Source of the DNA: Streptomyces neyagawaensis
Lineage (GTDB): Bacteria > Actinomycetota > Actinomycetes > Streptomycetales > Streptomycetaceae
Assembly: GCF_023516595.1 (NCBI RefSeq)
Contig: NZ_JAMGBG010000103.1
Location: 40,258 to 104,257 of the forward strand
Length of the DNA: 64,000 nt
Reading direction: 5' to 3'
The notes under the pieces are model-generated. The model did not search any database, was not told where the DNA came from, and saw nothing but the letters and a program-made list of their open reading frames with translations. Positions 40,465-49,899 of the stretch are shown in pieces (position 1 is the first letter of the stretch; every line of letters begins with the position of its first letter). Made by a program: the position numbers and the translations under genes.

Positions 40465-41649
40465 GTGACCACCGCCCAGACCCCGGAGCTCGACGTACAG
40501 CCGACGCCCCTCGCCCTGCTGCTGCTCGGCCGCGAGGCCGACCCGAGGAGCGAGCGTGGAGTCGACTGCCCCGGCGACCTCCCCTCTCCCTCCGACCCCG
40601 ACCTGGTGGAGCGTGCCCGGGCGGCGAAGGCGAAGCTCGGCGACAAGGTCTTCGTGCTCGGCCACCACTACCAGCGCGACGAGGTCATCCAGTTCGCGGA
40701 CGTCACGGGCGACTCCTTCAAGCTGGCCCGGGACGCGGCGGCGCGGCCCGAGGCCGAGTACATCGTCTTCTGCGGTGTGCACTTCATGGCCGAGTCGGCG
40801 GACATCCTGACCTCCGACGACCAGAAGGTGGTCCTGCCGGACCTCGCCGCCGGGTGCTCCATGGCCGACATGGCCACCGCCGAGCAGGTCGCCGAGTGCT
40901 GGGACGTGCTGACCGAGGCCGGGGTGGCCGAGCAGGTCGTGCCGGTGTCGTACATGAACTCCTCCGCCGACATCAAGGCGTTCACCGGCAAGCACGGCGG
41001 GCTCATCTGCACCTCGTCGAACGCGAAGCGGGCCCTGGACTGGGCCTTCGAGCAGGGCGAGAAGGTGCTGTTCCTGCCCGACCAGCACCTGGGCCGCAAC
41101 ACCGCGGTGCGGGACATGGGCATGTCTCTGGAGGACTGCGTCGTCTACAACCCGCACAAGCCGGGCGGCGGCGTCACGGTGGAGCAGCTGCGGGCCGCGA
41201 AGATGATCCTGTGGCGGGGCCACTGCTCGGTGCACGGCCGCTTCAGCCTGGACTCCGTGAACGACGTGCGGGCCCGCATACCCGGGGTCAACGTCCTCGT
41301 CCACCCCGAGTGCAAGCACGAGGTCGTGGCGGCGGCGGACTACGTCGGCTCCACCGAGTACATCATCAAGACTCTGGAGGCGGCCCCGGCCGGTTCCAAG
41401 TGGGCCATCGGCACCGAGCTGAACCTGGTACGGCGGCTGGCGAACCGTTTCGCGTCCGAGGACAAGGAGATCGTCTTCCTCGACAAGACGGTCTGCTTCT
41501 GCTCGACCATGAACCGCATCGACCTGCCCCACCTGGTGTGGACGCTGGAGTCGCTGGCGGAGGGCACCCTCGTCAACCGGATCGAGGTCGACAAGGAGAC
41601 CGAGGCGTTCGCGAAGCTGGCGCTGGAGCGGATGCTGGCCCTGCCGTAG
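40465..41649 (+). CDS. nadA: Quinolinate synthase A
   Basis: Condenses iminoaspartate with dihydroxyacetone phosphate to quinolinate in de novo NAD synthesis; a [4Fe-4S] enzyme. The 394 residues show LGHHYQRDEVIQFADVTGDS, YIVFCGVHFMAE with the first cluster Cys (near 103), LPDLAAGCSMADMA, HPECKHEV and FCSTMNRI. I chose GTG 40465 (TTAQTPELD after the first residue) behind AAAGGGTG. It is monocistronic here; nadB and nadC are not in the window. A palindrome at its transcription start suggests repression by an NAD-status regulator. Confidence 0.96.
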   Translation: MTTAQTPELDVQPTPLALLLLGREADPRSERGVDCPGDLPSPSDPDLVERARAAKAKLGDKVFVLGHHYQRDEVIQFADVTGDSFKLARDAAARPEAEYIVFCGVHFMAESADILTSDDQKVVLPDLAAGCSMADMATAEQVAECWDVLTEAGVAEQVVPVSYMNSSADIKAFTGKHGGLICTSSNAKRALDWAFEQGEKVLFLPDQHLGRNTAVRDMGMSLEDCVVYNPHKPGGGVTVEQLRAAKMILWRGHCSVHGRFSLDSVNDVRARIPGVNVLVHPECKHEVVAAADYVGSTEYIIKTLEAAPAGSKWAIGTELNLVRRLANRFASEDKEIVFLDKTVCFCSTMNRIDLPHLVWTLESLAEGTLVNRIEVDKETEAFAKLALERMLALP

Positions 41650-41694
41650 CCCGCACGGATGCCGGCGCCGGCGTGGCCCGCACGCGCCGCGCGC

Positions 41695-43902
41695 TCACCC
41701 CGAGACGGGCTTCCGCTCGGGGTGAGCCGGGTCCAGTGAGCAGAGGGTGCCGTCGGAGACCGCCACGACCAGCGCGCCGCGGTAGAGCATGGCCCGCTGC
41801 CGGGACGAGCCTATGAGGGCGGGCGCCGTGCGGGGCAGCGTCTCCCACAGCAGAGTGCCCCTGCTCTCGTCGAGGGCCGCGATCCGGCCGCTGGAACTCA
41901 CCAGGTAGACGGTGCCCGTGCGCCGGTCGTGCACCGGGGTGCCCGGCTTCTCCAAGCTGGTCCTGGCCCGCCACAGCCGCTCGCCCGTCCGCGGCGAGAC
42001 GGCGGTGACCCGGCCGCTGGACTCGGTGAACAGCACCTTCCCGCCGGCCATCGCCGGCCTTCCCTCGTACAGCTCGGGCAGTTTGACGGTGGTACGGGCA
42101 CCGCTGTCCGGGTCGACGAGCACGAAGGACGTGAAGCCGCTGTCGACCGAGGTGTCGGGGGCCCGCTCCAGGGCCAGGGCCACCCGCCCGTCGTACTCCC
42201 CGAGGAGGGTGGCGTCGAGCGGGACCTTCAGCCGCCGGGCCGATCCGTCGGTCGTGTCCACCGCCACGAGCAGGGCGTGCCCGATCTGGGCCCGCGCCTC
42301 CCGGGTGTTCGGGACGCAGTACGCGTACAGGCGCGTGTCCGCCGTCGTGGTCTGCTCACAGTTGTGGCCCGCGGGGAACTCCACGGTCCAGCGCGCGGCA
42401 CCGGAGCGCGGCGCCCGGGCCGTCGCCGTGCGTCCGCCGGCTTCGGAGGCGAGGACGAGGTCGCCGGTGAGGACGAGGGGAGGGGGAAGCTCGGTGTTGG
42501 TGACCTCACGGGTCCACCGCCTCTCGCCCGTCCCGGCGTCGAGGGCGAGGAGGTAGGAGGGACTCTGGACCGGCGCGTCGGAGCTCACCGACTGGTGCAC
42601 CAGCACGATGCCGTCCCGGACGCCGAGGACCGACGAGTAGTACAACCTCCGCTCCGTGTCGGCCGGGGCGGTGTCCGCGCGCCACACCGTTCTGCCGGAG
42701 CGGCCGTCCACCCGGACCGGCAGGATCCCGTCGCCCCCGCAGTAGACGGCGTCCCCGCCGACCACGCACTCGGGGTCACTGCCCGACATGCCGTTGTCCG
42801 CCTCCAGCGGCTTGCGGGCCCCGGACGCCGCGGTCTCGTACACCGTCGTCTGCCAGGGTTTCCAGCCGCTCGGGGGCGCCACCCAGCGGGAGGTCGGGGA
42901 CCGCTCGGGGGTCTTCGCCTCGCCGCTCTCCGCGAAGCCGGGCGCCAGCAGCAGATAGGCCGTCAGCGCGAGGGCCAGCACGCCGACGGTTCCGGCCGCG
43001 GCCAGCACGGGGCGGCGCCGGAACCGGCGGCCGGGACGGGTCACCGCGTGGACGTCCGCGGCCGGTGTCACGGTCGCCGGCTCCTCCGGGTCGCCCTCGG
43101 GCAGGACCGCCGCGAACGCCTCCGCCAGCTCGTCGAGGCCGGGGCGGTCGGCGGCGTCCTTGGCGAGGCACTGCTCCAGGATCGCGCGCAGGGCGAGCGG
43201 CACCTCGTCGAGGACGGGCGCGTCGTGGATCACCCGGTACGCCGTCAGATAGGGGCTGTCGGCGTCGAAGGGGCCTTTGCCGGTGAGGGTGTACACCAGC
43301 AGGCTGCCGAGGGAGAAGACGTCCGAGGCGGGGCCGACCGTGCGGGCGTCGGTGAGCTGCTCCGGGGACATGAAGGGCGGGGTGCCGATCATCTGGCCGG
43401 TCTCGGTCAGGGTGTGGTTCTCGGCGGCGCGGGAGATGCCGAAGTCGATGACGCGGGGGCCGTCCCCGGCGATCAGGACGTTCGCCGGTTTCAGGTCGCG
43501 GTGCACGACACCGGCGCGGTGGATCTCGCGGAGCGCCTCGACCAGGCCGAGGGCCAGGCGGCGCAGTTCGGTATCGCGCAGCGGGCCGCGGTCGCGGATC
43601 CGCTGGGCGAGCGAGGAGCCGGGCACGTACTGGGTGGCCATCCAGGGGCGCACGGCCTCCGGGTCGGCGTCCACGACGGACGCCGTGAAGGCCCCGCTGA
43701 CCCTGCGCACGGCTTCGATCTCCTGCCGGAACCGGGTGCGGAAGACGGCGTCCTCGGCGTACTGGGCGTGCACCACCTTCACGGCGACGTCGCGCCCCGA
43801 CCGGGTCCTCGCCCGGTAGACGACGCCCATGCCTCCGGTGCCGAGCCGGTCGACCAGCCGGTAGCCGCCGACCGATTTCGGGTCGTCGCTGTGCAGCGGC
43901 AC
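41695..43902 (-). CDS. Receptor-type Ser/Thr protein kinase with extracellular PQQ-type beta-propeller
   Basis: A 735-residue PknB-family (Hanks-type) kinase. Kinase domain 12-270 has the Gly loop GTGGMGVVYRA, Lys42 in AVKVVH, the catalytic loop VVHRDLKPANVL (near 134), DFG in RVIDFGIS and the APE equivalent MSPEQL. A single membrane helix (AAAGTVGVLALALTAYLLLA) follows near 300-320. The external 400 residues contain repeats such as GRTVWRAD, GERRWTREV, GERLWRART and GTLLWETL, typical of PQQ/propeller blades. All catalytic residues are intact. GTG start after GGGAGGG. Ligand and substrates unknown. Confidence 0.93.
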   Translation of the reverse strand: MPLHSDDPKSVGGYRLVDRLGTGGMGVVYRARTRSGRDVAVKVVHAQYAEDAVFRTRFRQEIEAVRRVSGAFTASVVDADPEAVRPWMATQYVPGSSLAQRIRDRGPLRDTELRRLALGLVEALREIHRAGVVHRDLKPANVLIAGDGPRVIDFGISRAAENHTLTETGQMIGTPPFMSPEQLTDARTVGPASDVFSLGSLLVYTLTGKGPFDADSPYLTAYRVIHDAPVLDEVPLALRAILEQCLAKDAADRPGLDELAEAFAAVLPEGDPEEPATVTPAADVHAVTRPGRRFRRRPVLAAAGTVGVLALALTAYLLLAPGFAESGEAKTPERSPTSRWVAPPSGWKPWQTTVYETAASGARKPLEADNGMSGSDPECVVGGDAVYCGGDGILPVRVDGRSGRTVWRADTAPADTERRLYYSSVLGVRDGIVLVHQSVSSDAPVQSPSYLLALDAGTGERRWTREVTNTELPPPLVLTGDLVLASEAGGRTATARAPRSGAARWTVEFPAGHNCEQTTTADTRLYAYCVPNTREARAQIGHALLVAVDTTDGSARRLKVPLDATLLGEYDGRVALALERAPDTSVDSGFTSFVLVDPDSGARTTVKLPELYEGRPAMAGGKVLFTESSGRVTAVSPRTGERLWRARTSLEKPGTPVHDRRTGTVYLVSSSGRIAALDESRGTLLWETLPRTAPALIGSSRQRAMLYRGALVVAVSDGTLCSLDPAHPERKPVSG

Positions 43903-43983
43903 GCCCGCATCCCTCCCCCGTGCGACCTGTGCAGGCCATGAAGGCCGTGAAGCTGTAAACCGTGCGGCCGTGAAGCCGTTGGG

Positions 43984-44019
43984 CCGTGAAGCCCGTGAAG
44001 CCCGTGAAGCCCGTGAAGC
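43984..44019. repeat. Four perfect tandem copies of a 9-bp unit
   Basis: CCGTGAAGC occurs four times head to tail, with degenerate units (GCCGTGAAG, GTGAAGC) back to about 43942. It sits 80-117 bp upstream of the kinase start, outside any gene. Replication slippage is the likely origin; copy number may vary between strains. Confidence 0.85.
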
Positions 44020-44055
44020 AGTCGAGCGTCAGGATACGTAATCCGGGGAAGCGCG

Positions 44056-44096
44056 ACGGCCGGGCACCGGTACCTGTCGGTCCGGTGCCCGGCCGT
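44056..44096. terminator. 15-bp terminator hairpin after RND exporter gene
   Basis: ACGGCCGGGCACCGG and its exact complement enclose an 11-nt loop, 16 bp beyond the stop of the RND gene. Confidence 0.85.
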
Positions 44097-44111
44097 GCCG
44101 GTCGCGGGGTG

Positions 44112-47100
44112 TCAGACCCCGGCGGTCTCCGTCCGCTCGGAGCGGGGCTCCGTCGCGGCGGACGCGGCGCCCGCGCGCTTCAGGGCCTTCTTCTTCGCCC
44201 GGCGTTCCTTGCGGATCTCGACCATCGTGTAGAGGGTCGGGACCAGCAGCAGGGTGAGCAGGGTCGAGGTGATCAGACCGCCGATCACCACCACGGCCAG
44301 CGGCTGCGCGATGAAGCCGCCCTCGCCGGTGATGCCCAGGGCCATGGGCAGCAGGGCGAAGATCGTCGCCAGGGCCGTCATCAGGATCGGGCGGAGGCGG
44401 TGGCGGCCGCCCTCGACGACCGCCTCGACGGTGCTGTAGCCCTGTCGCCGGTACTGGTTGATCAGGTCGATCAGCACGATCGCGTTGGTGACGACGATGC
44501 CGATCAGCATCAGCATGCCGATCATCGCCGGGACGCCCATCGGGGTGCCGGTGGCGACCAGCAGTCCGATGGCGCCGGTGGCGGCGAACGGGATGGAGAC
44601 CAGCAGGATCAGCGGCTGCACCAGGGACCGGAAGGTCGCCACCAGCAGCATGAAGACGATGGCGATCGCCGCGAGCATCGCGAGGCCCAGCGAGGCGAAC
44701 GCCTCGTCCTGGTCCTGGGAGACACCGCCGATGTCGGCGGTGGCGCCCGCGGGGAGCGTCAGTCCGTTCAGCTTGGCGGTGAGGTCCGCGCTGACCGCGC
44801 CCGTGTTGTCGCCCTTCGGCTTCGCGGTGATCGTGGCGGCCCGCTGGCCGTCGATCCGGGTCATGGAGACCGGGCCGTCCACCAGCTCGACGTCCGCGAT
44901 GGCGCCGAGCTTCACCGGGCCGAGCCGCAGGTTCTTCAGCTCGTCCAAGGTGTCGGCGGGCTTCGCCGACTTGATGACGATGTCCCGCTCGGTGTCGTCG
45001 AGGATCGCCCGGCCGCTGGTCGTACCGCGGACGGCCTGGGCGACGGCGGCGCCGAGGGTCTGGTCGTCGAAGCCGGCCGCGGCCGCCTTGTCCGTGGCCC
45101 TGACCGAGATGCGGGGCACGCTCTGGGAGAGGTCGCTGGTGACGTCGCTGACGTTGTCCAGCGTCGCGACCGCGTCCCGGACCTGCTCGGACGCCTTGCG
45201 CAGGACGTCGGCGTCGGCGGCCTTCACGACCACGCTCAGGTCCTGGCTGCCGAAGGCGTCACCGACCGCGATGGTCGTCGTACCGATGCCGGACAGGTCC
45301 TTCAGACCGTCCTCGACGCGCTCCTGGACGTCCTCGGCGGTCGCCGAGTCCTCCAGCATCACGCTGTACGAGGCCTGGTTGGAGTCGGTGCCGCCGCCGA
45401 AGGCCGCCATGAAGCCGGAGGAGCCGATGGTGACCTGGTAGTCCTTGACGCCCTCGGTACCGGCGAGCAGCTTCTCGACCTTCTTCGTCTGCTCGTCCGT
45501 CGCGGCGAGGCTGGTGCCGGGCTTCAGCTCCTGCTTGATGCTGAGGACTTCCTGGTCGCCCGGGTCGAAGAAGTTGGTCTTCAGCAGCGGGGCCATGCCG
45601 AACGTGCCGAGCAGGACGACCACCGCGATGACCACGCTGGTGAGGCGGCGCCGGGTCGCGAAGCGCAGAACGGGCACGTAGAAGCGCTGGAGGCGGCTCT
45701 TCGCCTCCTTCTCCTCGGCCTTGCGGCGCGCCTCGTCGGCGTCCTCGGGCGTGCCCTTCGGGGCGCGCAGGAACCAGTACGACAGAACGGGCACGACCGT
45801 CAGCGAGACGAGGAGGGAGGCCAGCAGGGCCGCCGTCACCGTCAGGGAGAAGCTGCCGAACAGCTCGCCGACCATGCCGCCGGTGAGGCCGATCGGGAGG
45901 AACACGGCGACCGTCGTCAGCGTGGACGAGGTGACCGCGCCGGCGACCTCGCGGACCGCCTTGAGGATGGCCTCCTGGCGCTCCTCGCCGTAGCCGAGGT
46001 GGCGCTTGATGTTCTCCAGGACCACGATCGAGTCGTCGACGACGCGGCCGATGGCGATGGTGAGCGCGCCGAGGGTGAGCATGTTCAGGGAGAGGTCGCG
46101 GGTCCACAGGACGATCAGGGCGAGGACCACCGACAGCGGGATGGACACGGCCGTGACGAGGGTGGAGCGGACCGACGCGAGGAAGACCAGGATGACGAGG
46201 ACCGCGAAGAGCAGACCGAGCGCGCCCTCGGTGGTCAGGCCCTCGATGGACTTGGAGACCGCCGGGCCCTGGTCGCTGACCACGGTGACGGTGGCGTCCG
46301 AGCCGAGGTCCCGGCGCATGTCCGCCAGCTTGCCCTCGACGGCCTCGGAGATGGCGACCGCGCTGCCGTCGCGGTCCATGGTGACCATGACCGCGAGGCT
46401 GGGCTCGCCGTTGGTGCGGGTGAGGGAGTCGGCCTTGGCCTCCTCCTCCTTGACGGTGGCGACGTCGGCGAGCCGTACGGGCTTCTTGCCGCCCTCGCGC
46501 CGCACCCGCAGGTCCTGGATCTGCTTCAGCGACGTGTAGCCGCCGCCGACCTGGACGGTGCGGTTGGCGCCGCCCTCGTCGAAGGAGCCCGCGGGCAGGG
46601 TGACGCCGCCGGCCTGGAGGGCCTGGGAGAGGGCCATCGTGGTGAGGCCCGCCTTCGCGAGCTTCGCGTCGTCGGGGGTGACGGTGACCTGGACGTCCCG
46701 TACGCCGTCGACGGTGACCTGGCCGACGCCGTCGATGTCCTCCAGGGTGGGGACGACCGTGCGGTCGATCCGGTCGGCGAGGGCCTGCTGGTCCTGGTCG
46801 GAGGTGACGGCGAGGACGACGGTCGGCATGTCGTCCGTCGAGCCGGCGATCACCTGCGGGTCCACGTCGTCCGGGAGCTGCGCGCGGACCCGGTTGACGG
46901 CCTGCTGGACGTCGGCGACGAGCTGGTCGGTGCCGGGGCCGTAGTCGAAGGACGCCATGATCAGGGCGTTGCCCTCGCTGGCGGTGGACGTGACGCCCGT
47001 GATGCCGTCGACGGCTTCGAGGCTGTCCTCGATGGGTTCGACGACCTGCTTCTCGACAACGTCCGGGGAGGCACCCTGGTACGGCGCGAGCACGGACACC

Positions 47101-47234
47101 ATCGGCAGTTCGATGGTGGGCAGCAGCTGCTGTTTGAGCTGGGGTATCGCGATCGCCCCGAAGGCGAGCGCGATGATCGACACCAGACCGACGAGGGCCC
47201 GTTGCGCGAGGCTGAACCGAGACAGCCAGGACAT
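44112..47234 (-). CDS. RND-family (AcrB/SwrC-like) multidrug or lipid exporter
   Basis: A 1040-residue resistance-nodulation-division transporter, proton-driven. It has the expected two halves, each with six membrane helices and a large extracellular loop. The first helix (RALVGLVSIIALAFGAIAIP), the proton-relay aspartates in TIAIGRVVDDSIVVLENI, the PVLSYWFL segment and the C-half GTPMGVPAMIGMLMLIGIVV are typical of the HAE-1 class. ATG at 47234. No membrane-fusion protein or outer-membrane channel is nearby, as expected for Gram-positive SwrC/YerP types, which expel surfactant-like compounds. The adjacent NarL-type two-component system is the probable regulator. Confidence 0.93.
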   Translation of the reverse strand: MSWLSRFSLAQRALVGLVSIIALAFGAIAIPQLKQQLLPTIELPMVSVLAPYQGASPDVVEKQVVEPIEDSLEAVDGITGVTSTASEGNALIMASFDYGPGTDQLVADVQQAVNRVRAQLPDDVDPQVIAGSTDDMPTVVLAVTSDQDQQALADRIDRTVVPTLEDIDGVGQVTVDGVRDVQVTVTPDDAKLAKAGLTTMALSQALQAGGVTLPAGSFDEGGANRTVQVGGGYTSLKQIQDLRVRREGGKKPVRLADVATVKEEEAKADSLTRTNGEPSLAVMVTMDRDGSAVAISEAVEGKLADMRRDLGSDATVTVVSDQGPAVSKSIEGLTTEGALGLLFAVLVILVFLASVRSTLVTAVSIPLSVVLALIVLWTRDLSLNMLTLGALTIAIGRVVDDSIVVLENIKRHLGYGEERQEAILKAVREVAGAVTSSTLTTVAVFLPIGLTGGMVGELFGSFSLTVTAALLASLLVSLTVVPVLSYWFLRAPKGTPEDADEARRKAEEKEAKSRLQRFYVPVLRFATRRRLTSVVIAVVVLLGTFGMAPLLKTNFFDPGDQEVLSIKQELKPGTSLAATDEQTKKVEKLLAGTEGVKDYQVTIGSSGFMAAFGGGTDSNQASYSVMLEDSATAEDVQERVEDGLKDLSGIGTTTIAVGDAFGSQDLSVVVKAADADVLRKASEQVRDAVATLDNVSDVTSDLSQSVPRISVRATDKAAAAGFDDQTLGAAVAQAVRGTTSGRAILDDTERDIVIKSAKPADTLDELKNLRLGPVKLGAIADVELVDGPVSMTRIDGQRAATITAKPKGDNTGAVSADLTAKLNGLTLPAGATADIGGVSQDQDEAFASLGLAMLAAIAIVFMLLVATFRSLVQPLILLVSIPFAATGAIGLLVATGTPMGVPAMIGMLMLIGIVVTNAIVLIDLINQYRRQGYSTVEAVVEGGRHRLRPILMTALATIFALLPMALGITGEGGFIAQPLAVVVIGGLITSTLLTLLLVPTLYTMVEIRKERRAKKKALKRAGAASAATEPRSERTETAGV

Positions 47235-47389
47235 GGGTGACCGGATCTCTCTTCTTGTGGCAGGAGCGGAGGACGAGCGCCGATGTGCGCTCACCCCACA
47301 CCCTGGGCCATGGAGGAGCCCGATCCGTCGCTCCGCAGGTCCATTTCCTTATCCCGCGCATACTCCGGCCGCAGTAGTGCGGGTGGAGT

Positions 47390-48079
47390 TCACTCCACCC
47401 TTGGGCGTACCAGGCCCGACTCGTACGCGAAGACCACCAGCTGGGCCCGGTCGCGGGCGCCGAGCTTCGCCATGGCCCGGTTGACGTGCGTCTTCACGGT
47501 CAGCGGGCTCACCTCGAGGCGCTCGGCGATCTCGTCGTTGGACAGGCCCGCGGCGACATGGACGAGCACCTCGCGCTCCCGGCCGGTCAGGGTGCCGAGC
47601 CGTTCGGAGCGGGCGGTGTCGGTGTCGTCGTCCCCGTCGGGGTCGTCCGACTGCGCGAGGAAGCGGGCGATCAGACCCTTGGTCGCGGACGGCGAGAGCA
47701 GCGCGTCCCCGCCGGCGGCGACCCGGATGGCGTTCAGCAGCTCGTCCGGTTCGGCGCCCTTGCCGAGGAAGCCGGAGGCGCCGGCGCGCAGGGACTGCAC
47801 GACGTAGTCGTCGACCTCGAAGGTGGTGAGGATGACGACCCTGACCTGGGCCAGCTCGGGATCGGCGCTGATCATCCGGGTGGCGGCCAGTCCGTCGGTG
47901 CCGGGCATGCGGATGTCCATCAGGACGACGTCGGCCCGCTCCTCCTTGGCCAGGCGCACCGCCTCCGCGCCGTCCGACGCCTCCCCCACGACCTCCATGT
48001 CCGGTTCCGAGTCCACGAGCACCCGGAAGGCGCTGCGCAGCAGGGCCTGGTCGTCGGCGAGCAGGACGCGGATGGTCAT
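47390..48079 (-). CDS. NarL/FixJ-type response regulator
   Basis: A 229-residue regulator. The receiver domain has LLADDQALLRSAF and the phospho-acceptor Asp55 in DVVLMDIRMPGTDG, with Thr in VVILTTFEVDDYV and Lys in GFLGKGAEPDEL. The linker is acidic (DDPDGDDDTDTA). The LuxR-type helix-turn-helix is LTGREREVLVHVAAGLSNDE through SPLTVKTHVNRAMAKLGA. It is followed, 155 bp on, by the RND exporter gene on the same strand and preceded by the histidine kinase gene with a 22-bp gap. Confidence 0.95.
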   Translation of the reverse strand: MTIRVLLADDQALLRSAFRVLVDSEPDMEVVGEASDGAEAVRLAKEERADVVLMDIRMPGTDGLAATRMISADPELAQVRVVILTTFEVDDYVVQSLRAGASGFLGKGAEPDELLNAIRVAAGGDALLSPSATKGLIARFLAQSDDPDGDDDTDTARSERLGTLTGREREVLVHVAAGLSNDEIAERLEVSPLTVKTHVNRAMAKLGARDRAQLVVFAYESGLVRPRVE

Positions 48080-48101
48080 ACGGGGTCCCCCGGTGCGGTG
48101 G

Positions 48102-49337
48102 TCAGGGTCGCGCGGGTGCTTCCGCGCGGGCCGTGCGGCTGGTGAGCGGCAGGATCGCATGGACGCGGAAGCCGCCTCCGTAGCGGGGGCCGGTGGTGAG
48201 GGTGCCGCCGAGGGCGGTGACGCGTTCGCGCATGCCGAGGAGGCCGTGCCCGCCGCCCGCGCCGCCGGAGTCCGGGCCGCCGGGGTTCCGGGCGCCGTCG
48301 TCGAGGACGGTGATCTCCACGTTCGGTCCCACGCGGACGACGCTGACCTCGGCCTTCGCCTGCGTCCCCGCGTGCTTCTGCACATTGGTGAGGGCTTCCT
48401 GGATGACGCGGTACGCGGCGAGGTCGACGGCGGCGGGGAGGGTGCTGCCCTCGTCGGCGCGGACCACGTCGACAGCGAGGCCCGCGCTGTGGAAGGTGCC
48501 GACGAGTTCGGCGAGCCGGGTCAGGCCGGGGGCGGGTTCGGTGGGGGCCTCGGGGTCGCCGGACTGGCGGAGCAGGCCGACCGTGGCGCGGAGTTCGCCC
48601 AGCGCGGAGCGGCTGGCCTCACGGACGTGGGCGAGGGCCTCCTTGGCCTGGTCGGGCCGCTTGTCCATGACGTGCGCGGCGACACCGGCCTGCACGTTGA
48701 CCAGGGCGATGTGGTGGGCGACGACGTCGTGCAGGTCGCGGGCGATCCGCAGGCGCTCCTCGGCGACCCGGCGGCGGGCCTCCTCCTCGCGGGTGCGTTC
48801 GGCTCGTTCGGCGCGTTCCCTTATCGCCGCGACGAAGGCCCGGCGGCTGCGGACCGCGTCGCCGGCGGTGGCGGCCATGCCGGTCCAGGCGAAGATGCCG
48901 ATGTTCTCCTGGTCGTACCAGGGGGCGGGGCCGACGAGCATGGCCGTGGCCGTCAGGACGGTCATCGTGAGGAGGCCGACGCGCCAGGTGGTGGGGCGGT
49001 CGGTGGTGGAGGCGACGGTGTAGAGGGCGATGACGGCGGCCATCGCGACGGGGGCGCGGGGGTCGCCGGTGAGGAGCTCGGTGAGGGCGAGCGCTGAGGT
49101 CGCCGCCAGGACGGGCAGGGGGGAGCGGCGGCGGGCGACGAGGGCCACGGCGGCGAGCACCATGAGGGTGACGCCGACGGCGTCGGGGGTGCGGGTGCCC
49201 CACTTGTCGGGGTGCTGGGCGTGGGGGTCGACGAAGGAGCCGGCGAGCATGCAGGTGAGGACGCCGAGTGCGAGGGCCGCGTCCAGCGCGAGGGGGTGCG
49301 CTGTCAGCCAGGTCCTGGTGCGCTGGAGGGTACTCAC
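48102..49337 (-). CDS. Sensor histidine kinase (HisKA_3 type)
   Basis: A 411-residue membrane kinase. Five or six N-terminal hydrophobic helices up to about residue 160 form a small, largely buried sensor. A basic coiled segment (RERAERAERTREEEARRR) leads to the dimerisation/phosphotransfer motif RIARDLHDVVAHHIALVN and the ATPase region VIQEALTNVQKHAG, LDDGARNPGG and GHGLLGMRERVTALGG. All motifs are intact. GTG start at 49337. Co-directional with its response regulator and the RND exporter, giving a likely envelope-stress or compound-efflux circuit. Confidence 0.94.
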   Translation of the reverse strand: MSTLQRTRTWLTAHPLALDAALALGVLTCMLAGSFVDPHAQHPDKWGTRTPDAVGVTLMVLAAVALVARRRSPLPVLAATSALALTELLTGDPRAPVAMAAVIALYTVASTTDRPTTWRVGLLTMTVLTATAMLVGPAPWYDQENIGIFAWTGMAATAGDAVRSRRAFVAAIRERAERAERTREEEARRRVAEERLRIARDLHDVVAHHIALVNVQAGVAAHVMDKRPDQAKEALAHVREASRSALGELRATVGLLRQSGDPEAPTEPAPGLTRLAELVGTFHSAGLAVDVVRADEGSTLPAAVDLAAYRVIQEALTNVQKHAGTQAKAEVSVVRVGPNVEITVLDDGARNPGGPDSGGAGGGHGLLGMRERVTALGGTLTTGPRYGGGFRVHAILPLTSRTARAEAPARP

Positions 49338-49395
49338 GGGGGATTACGGTACGGGCACCTTGCGGGGGGCGGTAGCCGTGGGGCGCCCTGGCCGG

Positions 49396-49440
49396 CCCTC
49401 CCCCAAGCTCTCGGCTTCGCTCGGAGCAGGGGAGACCCCC
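49396..49440. repeat. Second type of interspersed repeat with hairpin
   Basis: CTCCCCCAAGCTCTCGGCTT and the following bases to GGAGCAGGGGAG form a hairpin: CTCCCC/GGGGAG outer and GCTC/GAGC inner pairs. I remember near-identical sequences scattered through Streptomyces genomes, but only one copy is in this window. Confidence 0.55.
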
Positions 49441-49533
49441 ATCCAGGGGCTGCCGCCCCTTCGGCCCCTCCGGGGCGGCCTTCCGGCTCGGGGGGCGGGT
49501 CCGTCGGCGGGTGCGGGTCCGTGGGGGCTTGTC

Positions 49534-49556
49534 GCGCAGTTCCCCGCGCCCCTGGG
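49534..49556. repeat. Dispersed intergenic repeat, copy 4
   Basis: GCGCAGTTCCCCGCGCCCC followed by TGGG, near the stop of pspAA on the opposite strand; CCCCTGGGAAGGGG can form a short hairpin. Confidence 0.8.
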
Positions 49557-49584
49557 AAGGGGGCTGCGCCCCTTCCCGCTGCGG

Positions 49585-49863
49585 CTAGCCCGGGATCAGG
49601 CCGTCGTCGCTCAGCATGTCCCGGACTTCTTCCAGGGTCGCGTCGGGGGACGGGAGGATCAGCTCGGAGGGTTCCAGGGCGTCGTCCGGGAGGGCGGTGC
49701 CCAGTTCCCTGACCTTGGACAGGAGGGCGTGGAGGGTGCGGCGGAAGCCGGGGCCGTCGCCGCTCTCCATCTCGGCCAGTAGCTCGTCGTCCAGCTTGTT
49801 CAGCTCGGCGAAGTGGCTGTCGGCCAGCTCCACCTGCCCCTCCCCCATGATCCGTACGATCAT
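49585..49863 (-). CDS. pspAA: PspA-associated protein PspAA
   Basis: A 92-residue acidic protein that accompanies pspA in Actinobacteria. It begins MIVRIMGEGQVELADSHFAE and continues with an acidic helical stretch (LNKLDDELLAEMESGDG) and a C-terminal EEVRDMLSDDGLIPG; a classic PspAA. The ATG at 49863 has GAGGAGG five bases upstream, so the longer frame to 49890 is unlikely. Co-transcribed with pspA, 36 bp apart. Expected to modulate PspA in membrane-stress response. Confidence 0.9.
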   Translation of the reverse strand: MIVRIMGEGQVELADSHFAELNKLDDELLAEMESGDGPGFRRTLHALLSKVRELGTALPDDALEPSELILPSPDATLEEVRDMLSDDGLIPG

Positions 49864-49899
49864 GTCGCCCTCCTCAGGCACGGGACTCACACGGGATGA

